A stretch of 8,236 bases of DNA from an uncultured bacterium. GTDB taxonomy: Bacteria; Cyanobacteriota; Vampirovibrionia; Gastranaerophilales; Gastranaerophilaceae. Below, piece after piece: positions 1 to 6,653 of the stretch (the stretch's first letter is position 1; every line of letters starts with the position of its first letter). Location of the stretch: contig CASECH010000128.1 of NCBI GenBank assembly GCA_949286405.1, positions 1 to 8,236 of the forward strand, given 5' to 3'. The notes under the pieces are model-generated. The model was not told where the DNA came from, ran no database searches, and saw only the letters and a list, made by a program, of their open reading frames with translations. Both the position numbers and the translations under genes were made by a program.

Positions 1-2
1 AA

Positions 3-644
3 CAAATCCTAAATGAATTGAAAAATTTATCTGATAATTATAAAGAGTTGTTTGCAACTCAAAAGTATAAATATAGTGAAGATTCTACAAGACAAGTAAC
101 AAATTATATAAATGAGGTAAGTGAAGTAATTTCTCAAAATAAAAAAGGCCCATTACAAGAGTTACTAACTATCTATAAAGCTGTTTTACCTCGTGAAGAT
201 TATTTGAAATTGAAAAAAGAGGCAAATAATGCTGTAAAATCACTTGATAAGTCTATTGATTTAGAGACAGTTCAATTTTATGATAAGTTAAGAGATTTGG
301 TACTTGGATCTGCACCTACTGATGTTTTGTCAATATTATTTTCTGTCGGTGCGATTGGATACGGATTGACCAAAGCAGATAATAAAGATGATAGAATCTC
401 AGTAACCCTTAAATCAGGTATACCGGTCGTAGCAGCAGTTGCGACTTCTTTATATTGCAGTGCCGGTTTGGTATCAGGTAGTAAAGCGATGCTTATCGGG
501 TTGTTATCTGGTGCTGCGATGAACAAAGTTGGAGTATATGTAGATGATTTTAGAAAGAATATAAAAGCAAAGCAATCTCAAAAAAATCTAAATCAGGGTC
601 AAACACCTAATCTAACGTCTAAAATTCAACCTAAAACAGTATAG
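3..644 (+). CDS. Uncharacterised, probably membrane-associated protein (5' end outside window)
   Basis: The frame is open through the left edge (codons for Q-I-L-N-E precede the TTG at 18), and no start with a ribosome binding site is visible, so this is the 3' part of a longer gene. Counting the TTG codon at 18 as residue 1, residues 1-100 are hydrophilic and probably helical (K/E/D rich). They are followed by two hydrophobic, glycine-rich stretches, about 103-118 (LSILFSVGAIGYG) and 134-175 (GIPVVAAVATSLYCSAG, then LIGLLSGAAMNKVGVYV). The tail is basic and Gln/Asn/Pro rich. The hydrophobic stretches could be membrane hairpins or a membrane-inserting domain. I do not recognise a characterised family; the style resembles lineage-specific hypothetical proteins of Gastranaerophilales. 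No terminator follows; the dgt promoter begins about 17 bases after the stop. Confidence 0.7.
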   Translation, partial: QILNELKNLSDNYKELFATQKYKYSEDSTRQVTNYINEVSEVISQNKKGPLQELLTIYKAVLPREDYLKLKKEANNAVKSLDKSIDLETVQFYDKLRDLVLGSAPTDVLSILFSVGAIGYGLTKADNKDDRISVTLKSGIPVVAAVATSLYCSAGLVSGSKAMLIGLLSGAAMNKVGVYVDDFRKNIKAKQSQKNLNQGQTPNLTSKIQPKTV

Positions 645-660
645 TTTTGGTAATTGTTTC

Positions 661-669
661 TGTTATAAT
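661..669 (+). promoter_or_regulatory. Extended -10 promoter of dgt
   Basis: TGTTATAAT is a perfect extended -10 element (TGn plus consensus TATAAT at 664-669). No good -35 is present at 16-18 bp, which extended -10 promoters tolerate. The predicted transcription start near 676 gives a 5' leader of about 26 nt before the dgt ATG. Confidence 0.65.
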
Positions 670-686
670 CGAACAACGAAGATTTT

Positions 687-695
687 AAAAGAGGA
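687..695 (+). promoter_or_regulatory. Ribosome binding site of dgt
   Basis: AAAAGAGGA ends 6 nt before the ATG at 702 and fixes that start. Confidence 0.7.
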
Positions 696-701
696 TTTTA
701 C

Positions 702-1727
702 ATGTTAAATACCGAAACAATAAGATATAAACTAGAACAACGTGAGATTGATAATTTAAGTGATTTTGCGACAAAAAGTCGTTTCTCAAAAGGTCGTAAA
801 AAACTTGAAGATGAATGTGATTTAAGAACCACTTTTCAGCGTGATAGAGATAGGATTGTGCATTCAAAAGCTTTTAGAAGATTAAAACATAAAACACAGG
901 TGTTTTTATCTCCTTTTGATGACCATTTTAGAACTCGTTTAACTCATACACTCGAGGTATCACAAATTGGAAGAACTATTGCAAGAGCATTGGATTTGAA
1001 TGAAGATTTAGTAGAGGCAATAGCTCTAGGACATGATTTGGGACATACTCCTTTCGGGCATTGTGGTGAAGGGGTTTTGAATGAGTTAGTTAAAGGGGGC
1101 TTTCATCACAACATACAAAGTGTAAGAGTTGTTGAAATTTTAGAACATTTAAATTTGTGTCAGGAAACAATTGATGGAATTTTAACACATACGTGGGGAT
1201 TTACTCCAAAAACTCCTGAAGCACAGGTCGTACAGCTAGCTGATAAGGTAGCATATATAAATCATGATATTGAAGATTCTATTAGAGCTGGAATTATTGC
1301 AGAAAGCGATTTGCCGAAAGATTGTATAAAATATTTTTCTTCGGTGCAAAGTAAACGTTTGAATAAGATGATTCATGAAATTGTTTCAAATTCCAAAGAT
1401 AAGCCTCAGGTTGCGATGAGTGAAGAAGGTTGGTTCTATACAACAAAGCTGAGACAGTGGATGTTTGATAATGTGTATATTGATTCTCCGGCTAAATTGG
1501 AAGAAAAGAAAGCAAGAAATGTTATAAAAGAATTATTCTTTTTATATAAAGAAATGCTAAAACCGGTATGTGAGGAATGTAAGATTGAAAGAATTGTTAC
1601 TGATTATATTTCAGGTATGACTGATAGGTATGCAGTTATGAAGTTTGAGGAGAATTTTATTCCTAAAGGGCTGCAGTCCGGTGCTAAGGATGATTATTTG
1701 TTTAAATTAGCTAAAATAATTGATTAA
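702..1727 (+). CDS. dgt: Deoxyguanosinetriphosphate triphosphohydrolase-like protein (HD domain dNTPase)
   Basis: A cytosolic HD-superfamily enzyme predicted to hydrolyse dGTP (or other dNTPs) to the deoxynucleoside plus tripolyphosphate, controlling dNTP pools. The 341 residues match the shorter dGTPase-like subfamily. The metal-binding HD set is complete: H82 (in RLTHTLEVSQIGR), H111-D112 (in GHDLGHTPFGHCGE) and D181 (in QLADKVAYINHDIED). Other family signatures are HSKAFRRLKHKTQVF (54-68), just after the N-terminal basic segment, and HNIQSVRVVE (136-145). The start at 702 has a good ribosome binding site and its own extended -10 promoter. The family assignment is firm; substrate preference cannot be read from sequence, since members of this subfamily differ in specificity and allosteric activation. 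The next gene begins 27 bp downstream from its own promoter. Confidence 0.95.
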   Translation: MLNTETIRYKLEQREIDNLSDFATKSRFSKGRKKLEDECDLRTTFQRDRDRIVHSKAFRRLKHKTQVFLSPFDDHFRTRLTHTLEVSQIGRTIARALDLNEDLVEAIALGHDLGHTPFGHCGEGVLNELVKGGFHHNIQSVRVVEILEHLNLCQETIDGILTHTWGFTPKTPEAQVVQLADKVAYINHDIEDSIRAGIIAESDLPKDCIKYFSSVQSKRLNKMIHEIVSNSKDKPQVAMSEEGWFYTTKLRQWMFDNVYIDSPAKLEEKKARNVIKELFFLYKEMLKPVCEECKIERIVTDYISGMTDRYAVMKFEENFIPKGLQSGAKDDYLFKLAKIID

Positions 1728-1748
1728 TATAGAAAAATAGAATATAAT
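1720..1748 (+). promoter_or_regulatory. Promoter of the glycosyltransferase gene, predicted leaderless
   Basis: TTGATT (1720-1725) and TATAAT (1743-1748) are separated by exactly 17 bp, a near-consensus sigma-70 type promoter overlapping the dgt stop codon (1725-1727). The -10 ends 6 nt before the ATG at 1755, so the predicted transcription start falls on or beside the A of the start codon. No Shine-Dalgarno sequence precedes this ATG, consistent with a leaderless mRNA. Confidence 0.6.
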
Positions 1749-1754
1749 AGACTT

Positions 1755-2474
1755 ATGAAAGAAGATAGAGTAAAAATACAAGGTTTAGGTGTAGATAATT
1801 TAGATTTTGAATCAGCTGTTAAATATGCTGAAAATTTGCATGGACAGGTGGTTACATTAAATCCTGAAATGATTCAAAATGCTGTTAAGAATAACGATTT
1901 TGCAAAGATTATTGAAAGTGCTGAGTTGGTTATTCCTGATGGAATAGGGGTAGAATTAGGGTTAATTATTTTAGGACGTAGAGTAAAAAGAATTGCAGGG
2001 ATAGAGTTTGCAAGAAAGATGATTGATGTTTTTACAAAAAACGGTAAGTCTATTGGACTGCTTGGGGCTAAACCTGATATTATAGAAAAAACTGTTCTGA
2101 ATTTAAAACAAGAAGTAGAGGGAATTAATATTAACTATATTCAAGATGGTTATTTTAAAGATGATACCTTAGTGATTGAAGAGCTAAAGTTGAAACAGCC
2201 TGATTTACTTTTGGTAGCTTTAGGATCTCCAAAACAAGAAAAGTTTATATTTAAACTTAAAGATATTCTCCCTAACTCTTTAATGGTAGGAGTTGGTGGA
2301 AGTTTTGATGTTTGGTCAGGTGTAGTAGAAAGAGCTCCTGAAATATATCAGAAGCTTTGTATAGAATGGCTATATAGAACTTTAAAAGAACCAAAACGAT
2401 TTAAAAGAATATTTCCTACATTGCCTCTTTTTGTATTGCAAGTATTGAAAGAAAAGTTAACCGGGAGAATATAG
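1755..2474 (+). CDS. WecB/TagA/CpsF family glycosyltransferase (GT26)
   Basis: A family GT26 enzyme. Characterised members (TagA, WecG) transfer ManNAc or ManNAcA from UDP to GlcNAc-PP-undecaprenol at the inner face of the cytoplasmic membrane, an early step in teichoic acid linkage-unit or surface polysaccharide synthesis. All family blocks are present in order: TLNPEM (34-39), PDGIGVELG (61-69, with D62 at the position of the proposed catalytic Asp), RIAGIEFA (79-86), IGLLGAKP (100-107), GYF (132-134), ALGSPKQEKF (155-164) and GVGGSFDVWSG (179-189). The basic C-terminal segment EWLYRTLKEPKRFKR (204-218) corresponds to the appendage that mediates membrane association and helps form the TagA active site. 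Length 239 is normal. There is no ribosome binding site; see the leaderless promoter upstream. The exact sugar and acceptor are unknown, because no other polysaccharide genes are visible nearby. The transketolase gene follows after 1 bp. Confidence 0.92.
   Translation: MKEDRVKIQGLGVDNLDFESAVKYAENLHGQVVTLNPEMIQNAVKNNDFAKIIESAELVIPDGIGVELGLIILGRRVKRIAGIEFARKMIDVFTKNGKSIGLLGAKPDIIEKTVLNLKQEVEGININYIQDGYFKDDTLVIEELKLKQPDLLLVALGSPKQEKFIFKLKDILPNSLMVGVGGSFDVWSGVVERAPEIYQKLCIEWLYRTLKEPKRFKRIFPTLPLFVLQVLKEKLTGRI
2463..2467 (+). promoter_or_regulatory. Ribosome binding site of transketolase gene
   Basis: GGGAG lies inside the last codons of the glycosyltransferase gene, 8 nt before the ATG at 2476. 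This placement suggests co-transcription and translational coupling. Confidence 0.65.
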
Positions 2475-2475
2475 T

Positions 2476-3300
2476 ATGTTAAGTGAAGCAGAAGTTGAAA
2501 AATTAAGCAATTTGGCTAAAGAAAACAGACAAAATGTTGTAAAAATGGTGTATAATGCTCAATCAGGGCATATTGGAGGAGCGTTATCTTCTGCTGATAT
2601 AATTACGGTTTTATACCATAAGTGCATGAATACTTGTCCAAGGTGGGTTGCAAGTAAGTCATTTCCGAAAAGGGATCGTTTTGTCTTATCTAAGGGGCAT
2701 GCTTCTGCTGTTTTGTATAGTGTACTTTCTCAATTAGGTTACTTCCCGAAAGAAGAGTTAATGACTTTTAGGATATTTGGTTCGAGATTGCAAGGACACC
2801 CTGTACCGTTTTGTCCAGGTGTTGATGTCGCAACCGGTTCATTGGGACAAGGTTTGTCAATTGCTTGTGGTATTGCAACCGGTTTAAAGTTGGATAAAAA
2901 TCCTGCAAATGTTTTTGTTTTACTCGGAGATGGTGAATTACAGGAAGGTAGTGTATGGGAAGGTTTTATGCATGCTTCTCATCAAAAATTAGATAATCTT
3001 ATTGCTATTATTGATAAAAATGGATTACAAATTGATGGTTGTACAGAAAAAATAAAATCTATTGATCCTTTATCTGATAAAGTTAGAGCATTTGGCTGGG
3101 ATGTTATAGAAATTGACGGACATGATATTAATTCAATTTACCAAGCTTTAGAAAGAGCAAAATCAAACGATAAACCTACTGCTATTATTGCTAATACTGT
3201 TAAAGGTAAAGGTGTTAGTTTTATGGAAAATAATGCCGGCTGGCATGGTAAAGCTCCTAAAAAAGAAGAGTTTGAAGCTGCAATGGCAGAGTTGGCTTGA
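2476..3300 (+). CDS. Transketolase, N-terminal (thiamine diphosphate pyrophosphate-binding) subunit
   Basis: This is the N-terminal half of a split transketolase, which transfers two-carbon ketol units between sugar phosphates in the non-oxidative pentose phosphate pathway. Visible motifs are GHIGGALSSADI (31-42, with H32 at an active-site His position), LSKGHAS (71-77), QGHP (106-109), GSLGQGLS (121-128), and the thiamine diphosphate/metal motif starting GDGELQEGSVWEG (151-163) and closing at IIDKNG (178-183, with N182). A C-terminal GWHGKAP (256-262) matches the end of this domain. At 274 residues it lacks the central pyrimidine-binding and C-terminal domains of full-length transketolase (about 650 residues). 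The matching C-terminal subunit, usually the next gene in split systems, is absent here: the next gene is a prepilin. The CDS ends cleanly with no trace of the missing half, so it is a subunit rather than a truncation. 1-Deoxyxylulose-5-phosphate synthase is less likely given the motifs. Confidence 0.92.
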   Translation: MLSEAEVEKLSNLAKENRQNVVKMVYNAQSGHIGGALSSADIITVLYHKCMNTCPRWVASKSFPKRDRFVLSKGHASAVLYSVLSQLGYFPKEELMTFRIFGSRLQGHPVPFCPGVDVATGSLGQGLSIACGIATGLKLDKNPANVFVLLGDGELQEGSVWEGFMHASHQKLDNLIAIIDKNGLQIDGCTEKIKSIDPLSDKVRAFGWDVIEIDGHDINSIYQALERAKSNDKPTAIIANTVKGKGVSFMENNAGWHGKAPKKEEFEAAMAELA

Positions 3301-3340
3301 TTTTTGTAACTTAGTTAAAAGTATTATTTTTAGGGAATAA

Positions 3341-3346
3341 TATAAT
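3341..3346 (+). promoter_or_regulatory. Candidate -10 element for the prepilin-like gene
   Basis: A consensus TATAAT sits 35 bp before the ATG at 3382. No convincing -35 or TGn extension accompanies it, and AT-rich sequence makes chance matches likely. It predicts a 5' leader of about 29 nt. Confidence 0.35.
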
Positions 3347-3369
3347 AAGTTATTTTAAATTTGATAAAT

Positions 3370-3375
3370 AGAGGA
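3370..3375 (+). promoter_or_regulatory. Ribosome binding site that sets the prepilin start
   Basis: AGAGGA ends 6 nt before the ATG at 3382. The in-frame TTG at 3361 has no such site upstream, so the ATG is the likely start. Confidence 0.7.
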
Positions 3376-3381
3376 TTGGAA

Positions 3382-4371
3382 ATGATAATAAGTTTTGGAA
3401 ATAAAAAAGCACATACTTTATCAGAGTTGATAGTTGTAATGTTAATTATTGCTGTAGTTGTTTCTGTTAGTATTAAAATTACTAAGGCTCGGTTTGATTC
3501 ATTAGTTGCTTATACTTATTATGCTGCTTATGAAACATTAAGTACGGTTACCGGTGAAATTATGGCAACATATATGGGTGAAGATAAAACAGAAGCTGAA
3601 ATTACTAATGGGTGTCAACAATACCAATATTGGGATGCAACAGAAAATAAGTGCAAAGATATGAAGACTTCACTGCCACAAAATGGAAATAAGTTTTGTA
3701 CTTATTTTGAAGAGATAGTAAATATTAAATATGAGAATTGCAGTGGTACAAATACTGCACAAATTGCTACTGCAGTTAGTAGTAAAAAATTTAAGGATTT
3801 AACTCCTGACCTTATATTAAAAAATGGTATAAGACTATATAATTTGAAAAATGATCCTGTTAATATCCCTCAATTAGCAGGTAATGACCCTATTGCTTTT
3901 GTTGGTTATGATAAAAATTTCTTTTTAATGGCTAAAACTTTTTTTGATTCGATGCTTTTTAATAAAGCATATGCTGTAGGGGATGATGTTCTTGATTTTA
4001 GTAATTTGCCTTCAAGAGGGTATATTGTATATGCAGATATTAATGGTTCATCAGGAGATTCTGTATTGTATGAAGATGTATTCCCTTTTTATATAACACT
4101 TTCAGGAACAGTTATCCCAGGATATGATGCAGCTGTTGAAGCCGGTGGAAATTCTAATGTAGAAATGGCTGTCAGTGTTAGTTATGATGACTATTCAAGC
4201 GGTAACCGTCAAAAAAGTTGGTTAGTAAAAAGTAAAAGTTTTCAAGAAGCTGCTTGTAAAGCAGGTTATGTGACTGCTTCAAGTTATTGTGAAAATTATT
4301 TAGTAGATACTTTATGCAATGATCTGGAGAAAGATTGTCGTGTTGTACCTGTAAAACCTCTTAGAAAGTAA
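3382..4371 (+). CDS. Type IV prepilin-like protein with N-terminal methylation motif
   Basis: Numbered from the ATG at 3382 (329 residues), the N-terminus is a short basic leader ending NKKA, then HTLSELIVVMLIIAVVVSVS. This is the class III (prepilin) signal: cleavage expected between A10 and H11, Glu at mature position 5 (E15), then a roughly 18-residue hydrophobic helix for packing into a pilus or pseudopilus. Ala replaces the usual Gly at -1 and His replaces Phe at +1. The large exported domain contains eight cysteines (78, 91, 106, 120, 292, 303, 312, 319), an even number consistent with disulfides, and a block VYADINGSSGDSVLYEDVF (216-234) like the calcium-binding-style loop seen in many prepilin-like proteins. 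It is longer than a typical major pilin (about 150 residues), suggesting a minor pilin, pseudopilin or adhesin-type subunit. No assembly genes (ATPase, peptidase, platform) are nearby. The fold and N-terminal signal are well supported; the role is not. Confidence 0.85.
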   Translation: MIISFGNKKAHTLSELIVVMLIIAVVVSVSIKITKARFDSLVAYTYYAAYETLSTVTGEIMATYMGEDKTEAEITNGCQQYQYWDATENKCKDMKTSLPQNGNKFCTYFEEIVNIKYENCSGTNTAQIATAVSSKKFKDLTPDLILKNGIRLYNLKNDPVNIPQLAGNDPIAFVGYDKNFFLMAKTFFDSMLFNKAYAVGDDVLDFSNLPSRGYIVYADINGSSGDSVLYEDVFPFYITLSGTVIPGYDAAVEAGGNSNVEMAVSVSYDDYSSGNRQKSWLVKSKSFQEAACKAGYVTASSYCENYLVDTLCNDLEKDCRVVPVKPLRK

Positions 4372-4385
4372 GGAAAAGTTAAAAA

Positions 4386-4832
4386 ATGATTTATGATAAA
4401 CTTGAAAATATTTCAAAATATGAGCTACCTCTTTGTGTTGTGGATTTTATAGCTGGACTTGATGAATCTGTGCCTTTAGGAAAACATATTTTATCAGAAG
4501 ATTGCTATGCAAATGTAGAAGAATATTATACAAAAGAGCATGAATTATGTTTTTTTGAAAATCATAGGATATATACCGATATTCAAATAGTAATTGTGGG
4601 GCAAGAACGTTTGGACTTTTATTTAAAAAATGATTTAAAAGTAAAAGAACAGTATGACAAATCAAGAGATATCGAGTTTTTTTATCTTCCTGAAAAATCA
4701 CATAATTCATTAGAATTGTTAAATGGATATTTCACTATTTTAAATCCAGGTGAGGCTCATAGACCTCAAATGAACTATTGTGATAAAACTTGCAAAGTCA
4801 AAAAAGTTGTTGTAAAAATTAAATCAAATTAG
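4386..4832 (+). CDS. YhcH/YjgK/YiaL family protein (cupin-like, probable sugar anomerase)
   Basis: The 148 residues cover the full family length. Diagnostic blocks are LGKHILSEDCYANVEEYYTK (31-50), FENHRIYTDIQIVIVGQE (57-74, carrying the conserved HR-x-Y-x-DIQ), LNPGEAHRPQM (119-129, carrying the conserved PGxAHxP) and a C-terminal KKVVVKIK (139-146). The conserved His, Asp and Glu residues form the metal site of the beta-barrel. Characterised relatives include E. coli EbgC and NanQ (YhcH), which speed the interconversion of sugar or sialic acid anomers, so a cytosolic sugar anomerase role is plausible. The substrate is unknown, since no sialic acid or galactoside genes are in view. The gene begins 14 bp after the prepilin stop; AAGGA at 4370-4374 is a somewhat distant (11 nt) ribosome binding site. 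Its last 4 bp overlap the end of the convergent minus-strand gene. Confidence 0.92.
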   Translation: MIYDKLENISKYELPLCVVDFIAGLDESVPLGKHILSEDCYANVEEYYTKEHELCFFENHRIYTDIQIVIVGQERLDFYLKNDLKVKEQYDKSRDIEFFYLPEKSHNSLELLNGYFTILNPGEAHRPQMNYCDKTCKVKKVVVKIKSN

Positions 4833-5869
4833 TTAAGAAATTTTTGTTTATTTTCTTTGACTTCTGAACTATCCAGTAGATTAAGATTAGGTTCTACAAG
4901 TTTTTCAATGATTACTTTTTCAACAAATTTGTCTATTGGTTTTATTGCAAGTCCAAGTGCTACAAAACCTCCTATTGTTTTTAACAGTTTTGTACTTTTT
5001 AGCAAACGACTTTTTTCAAATCTTTTTATAGTGTCTGCAGCTGCATTTTCCAAATAGTTAACACTGATTTTTAAATCTTTGTCTTGTTTGTATGTTTCCT
5101 GTAATTTAATAAAGCTGTTATATAGCTTGTTAGACATTTCTTTTGGTTTTTTGTTTGCAGTCAATTGTTCATGCATGTTAAATATTCTATCTATACATTT
5201 ATCTGCATAAGCGGAAACTTTTTCTTTTTCATTTCTTGCCATTGCTTCTGGATGTCTGCGTTTGAATATCATTTTAAAGAAAGTTTTTATAGGGTTTTCG
5301 AATTTACTTTCTCTTATCAAGTTCTCACGTTTATGTTCAAGTTGTTCAAAAAATTCTTTTTTGAATTCAGTTTTTTTCCCTTTATATTCAGAGAGTTCTC
5401 TTCTGCTTATAAAATCAGAAAGGAAGTTTGTAATTTCCTCTTTTGTTTGTAAAGAAATCCCGTCTTTACCCGCAATCGCGGCAACAGAAGCAAGTTTTTG
5501 TCCTGCGATAACTGCCCCGGTTGGCATCAAAACACTTGCTAATCCTTGAAATATGGCTTGTTTCGTTCCTCGCTTTGCGTCAGGATTGTATGAATCTTTG
5601 TCACTTTTGTATTTATCATATACATCTGCTCCAATGTATAAAAGTGCAGGTGCCCATAGAGCAAGTCCAAGTTTAGGTGCAACTTCGCTAATTGCAGCTC
5701 CTATTTCATTTGTATAGGCAAGCCCCCTTGTAGGCCATTTTAATAAAGGATCTTCATATGCTTTGAATGAAGGTTTTTCCTCTTTTTTATTTGTTTCTTT
5801 TTGGCTTGATGATGTAAAAGTTAATGTCTTTAAATTCGCATTAACGTGGTTTGGGGCTAGTTTAATCAA
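4829..5869 (-). CDS. Uncharacterised protein with N-terminal SFK motif, hydrophobic patches and long charged helices
   Basis: The start chosen is the TTG at 5869, because AGGAGA (5881-5876) lies 6 nt before it; a TTG further upstream at 5890 would place that site inside the coding region. Over 346 residues: a polar N-terminus with PSFKAYEDPLLKWPTRGLAY (33-52), a mildly hydrophobic block GLALWAPALLYIGADVYDKY (68-87), a second one around 106-134 (IFQGLASVLMPTGAVIAG), then a long Lys/Glu-rich helical region (140-290) and a final hydrophobic stretch at 297-310 (KTIGGFVALGLAIK). There is no signal peptide and no recognisable catalytic motif. It resembles lineage-restricted hypothetical proteins remembered from Gastranaerophilales genomes, and shares with the gene at 6821 the short N-terminal Ser-Phe-Lys motif and general design, though not an alignable domain by eye. 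The function is unknown; a membrane-associated structural protein is one possibility. A weak minus-strand promoter (TAATAT at 5896-5891) may serve it. Confidence 0.8.
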   Translation of the reverse strand: MIKLAPNHVNANLKTLTFTSSSQKETNKKEEKPSFKAYEDPLLKWPTRGLAYTNEIGAAISEVAPKLGLALWAPALLYIGADVYDKYKSDKDSYNPDAKRGTKQAIFQGLASVLMPTGAVIAGQKLASVAAIAGKDGISLQTKEEITNFLSDFISRRELSEYKGKKTEFKKEFFEQLEHKRENLIRESKFENPIKTFFKMIFKRRHPEAMARNEKEKVSAYADKCIDRIFNMHEQLTANKKPKEMSNKLYNSFIKLQETYKQDKDLKISVNYLENAAADTIKRFEKSRLLKSTKLLKTIGGFVALGLAIKPIDKFVEKVIIEKLVEPNLNLLDSSEVKENKQKFLN

Positions 5870-5875
5870 AATAAT

Positions 5876-5881
5876 TCTCCT
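5876..5881 (-). promoter_or_regulatory. Ribosome binding site deciding a TTG start
   Basis: Read on the minus strand this is AGGAGA, 6 nt before the TTG at 5869. It is the main reason for preferring that rare start codon over the longer reading from 5890. Confidence 0.7.
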
Positions 5882-5998
5882 ACAAGTCAAATATTAATAC
5901 TACTATCACACCTTTGTGTATATATTTATAATATTCAAAAAGAAAAATAATTGCTATTTTTTCCAAAAATATTAATATAACTTAAAATATTTATTTCG

Positions 5999-6007
5999 TG
6001 TTATTAT
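5999..6007 (+). promoter_or_regulatory. Extended -10 promoter of the GNAT gene, predicted leaderless
   Basis: TGTTATTAT is an extended -10 (TGn plus TATTAT at 6002-6007, 5 of 6 consensus). It ends 6 nt before the ATG at 6014, placing the expected transcription start on the start codon. No convincing -35 is visible, and no Shine-Dalgarno sequence precedes the ATG. Confidence 0.5.
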
Positions 6008-6013
6008 TGATGA

Positions 6014-6592
6014 ATGGATTTGATTTTTAAAAGTATTAATCGTGAATTATTTGAAAATATTTATAAAGATCTGTGTAGTCAGTTTCCTATTAAGGAATTA
6101 AAAGCTTATGATGAGTTTTTAGAGCTGTTAGGAACTGATGAGTATAAAATGTATCAGGTGTTTGATAATGATGTTGAAGTAGCGTATGTGATTTTATTTG
6201 AAGATAAAATACATAAAGTTATATGGCTTGATTATGTTGCGGTTTTTACTGATTTTCATTCTTTAGGCTATGGGTCAAGAATTCTTGAGGGATTAAAATC
6301 TTTGTATTCAGATTATACTGGATGTTATCTTGAGGTAGAAAAAATAAATTCAGATGATATTACGACTGTAAGACGAGTCAAGTTTTATAAAAAAAATGGT
6401 GCAGAAAAACTTGATATTAAATATATTTATCCGAATAATTACGGAGGTCTGGAAATGGATTTGTATTTTATTCCATATCAAGGAGGATTAGTTGAGAAAA
6501 ATTTTTCAATAAGTGTTATTAAATATGTTTTTAACAAATTACATAATAATATTTTGTGTATTAATGATATTTTAACTAAAATTTTAGAATAA
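6014..6592 (+). CDS. GNAT family N-acetyltransferase
   Basis: Predicted to transfer an acetyl group from acetyl-CoA to an amine of an unknown acceptor. The acetyl-CoA binding core is visible: strand beta-4 IWLDYVAVFTDF (70-81), then the pyrophosphate-binding loop HSLGYGSRIL (82-91, equivalent to Q/R-x-x-G-x-G, with His in the first position), the following helix, strand beta-5 CYLEVEKIN (104-112) and motif B RRVKFYKKNGAEKLD (120-134). The pattern 'LEVE, spacer, RR-x-x-FY-x-x-NG-A' fits a GNAT subgroup common in Firmicutes and related gut bacteria. About 35 residues beyond the core (158-192) form an extra C-terminal segment of unclear role. The ATG at 6014 is supported by the leaderless-type -10 element; the ATG at 6010 is out of frame and soon meets a stop. 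It is divergent from the minus-strand gene (144 bp apart). Confidence 0.85.
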   Translation: MDLIFKSINRELFENIYKDLCSQFPIKELKAYDEFLELLGTDEYKMYQVFDNDVEVAYVILFEDKIHKVIWLDYVAVFTDFHSLGYGSRILEGLKSLYSDYTGCYLEVEKINSDDITTVRRVKFYKKNGAEKLDIKYIYPNNYGGLEMDLYFIPYQGGLVEKNFSISVIKYVFNKLHNNILCINDILTKILE

Positions 6593-6598
6593 TTTAGA

Positions 6599-6627
6599 TT
6601 GACTTTATTTTTTTTGTATGTTAGTTT
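6599..6627 (+). promoter_or_regulatory. Candidate promoter of the leader region upstream of the 6821 gene
   Basis: TTGACT (6599-6604, 5 of 6 to consensus) is followed 17 bp later by TAGTTT (6622-6627), preceded by TGt (6619-6621). The -10 retains the key TA and final T and has the extended TGn. The predicted start near 6634 would place the leader ORF ribosome binding site about 5 nt into the transcript. It begins 6 bp after the GNAT stop codon. Confidence 0.5.
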
Positions 6628-6653
6628 TTGTTTTGCGAAAGGAATTTTATTAA

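Noticed and set aside
18..20. TTG at 18 as the start of the first gene
   Set aside because: The frame stays open to the left edge with coding-like residues and no ribosome binding site, so the gene most likely begins outside the window.
3337..3356. AT-only inverted repeat (AATAA-g-TTATT) upstream of the prepilin-like gene
   Set aside because: A 1-nt loop and A/T-only arms; too weak for a terminator or a defined operator.
3361..3381. TTG start for the prepilin-like gene at 3361
   Set aside because: It has no ribosome binding site; the ATG at 3382 has AGAGGA at good spacing and gives a normal short prepilin leader.
5165..5549. Two overlapping plus-strand ORFs of 95 codons inside the minus-strand gene
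   Set aside because: They are Phe/Ser-rich antisense shadows of a Lys/Glu-rich gene, without ribosome binding sites or recognisable motifs.
5870..5890. TTG start at 5890 for the minus-strand gene
   Set aside because: It would place the AGGAGA ribosome binding site inside the coding region and adds residues that look like translated leader (TCRRIIL).
5907..5918. Short inverted repeat CACA-cctt-TGTG in the divergent intergenic region, a possible operator
   Set aside because: Only 4 bp arms with mismatching flanks; not distinguishable from chance.
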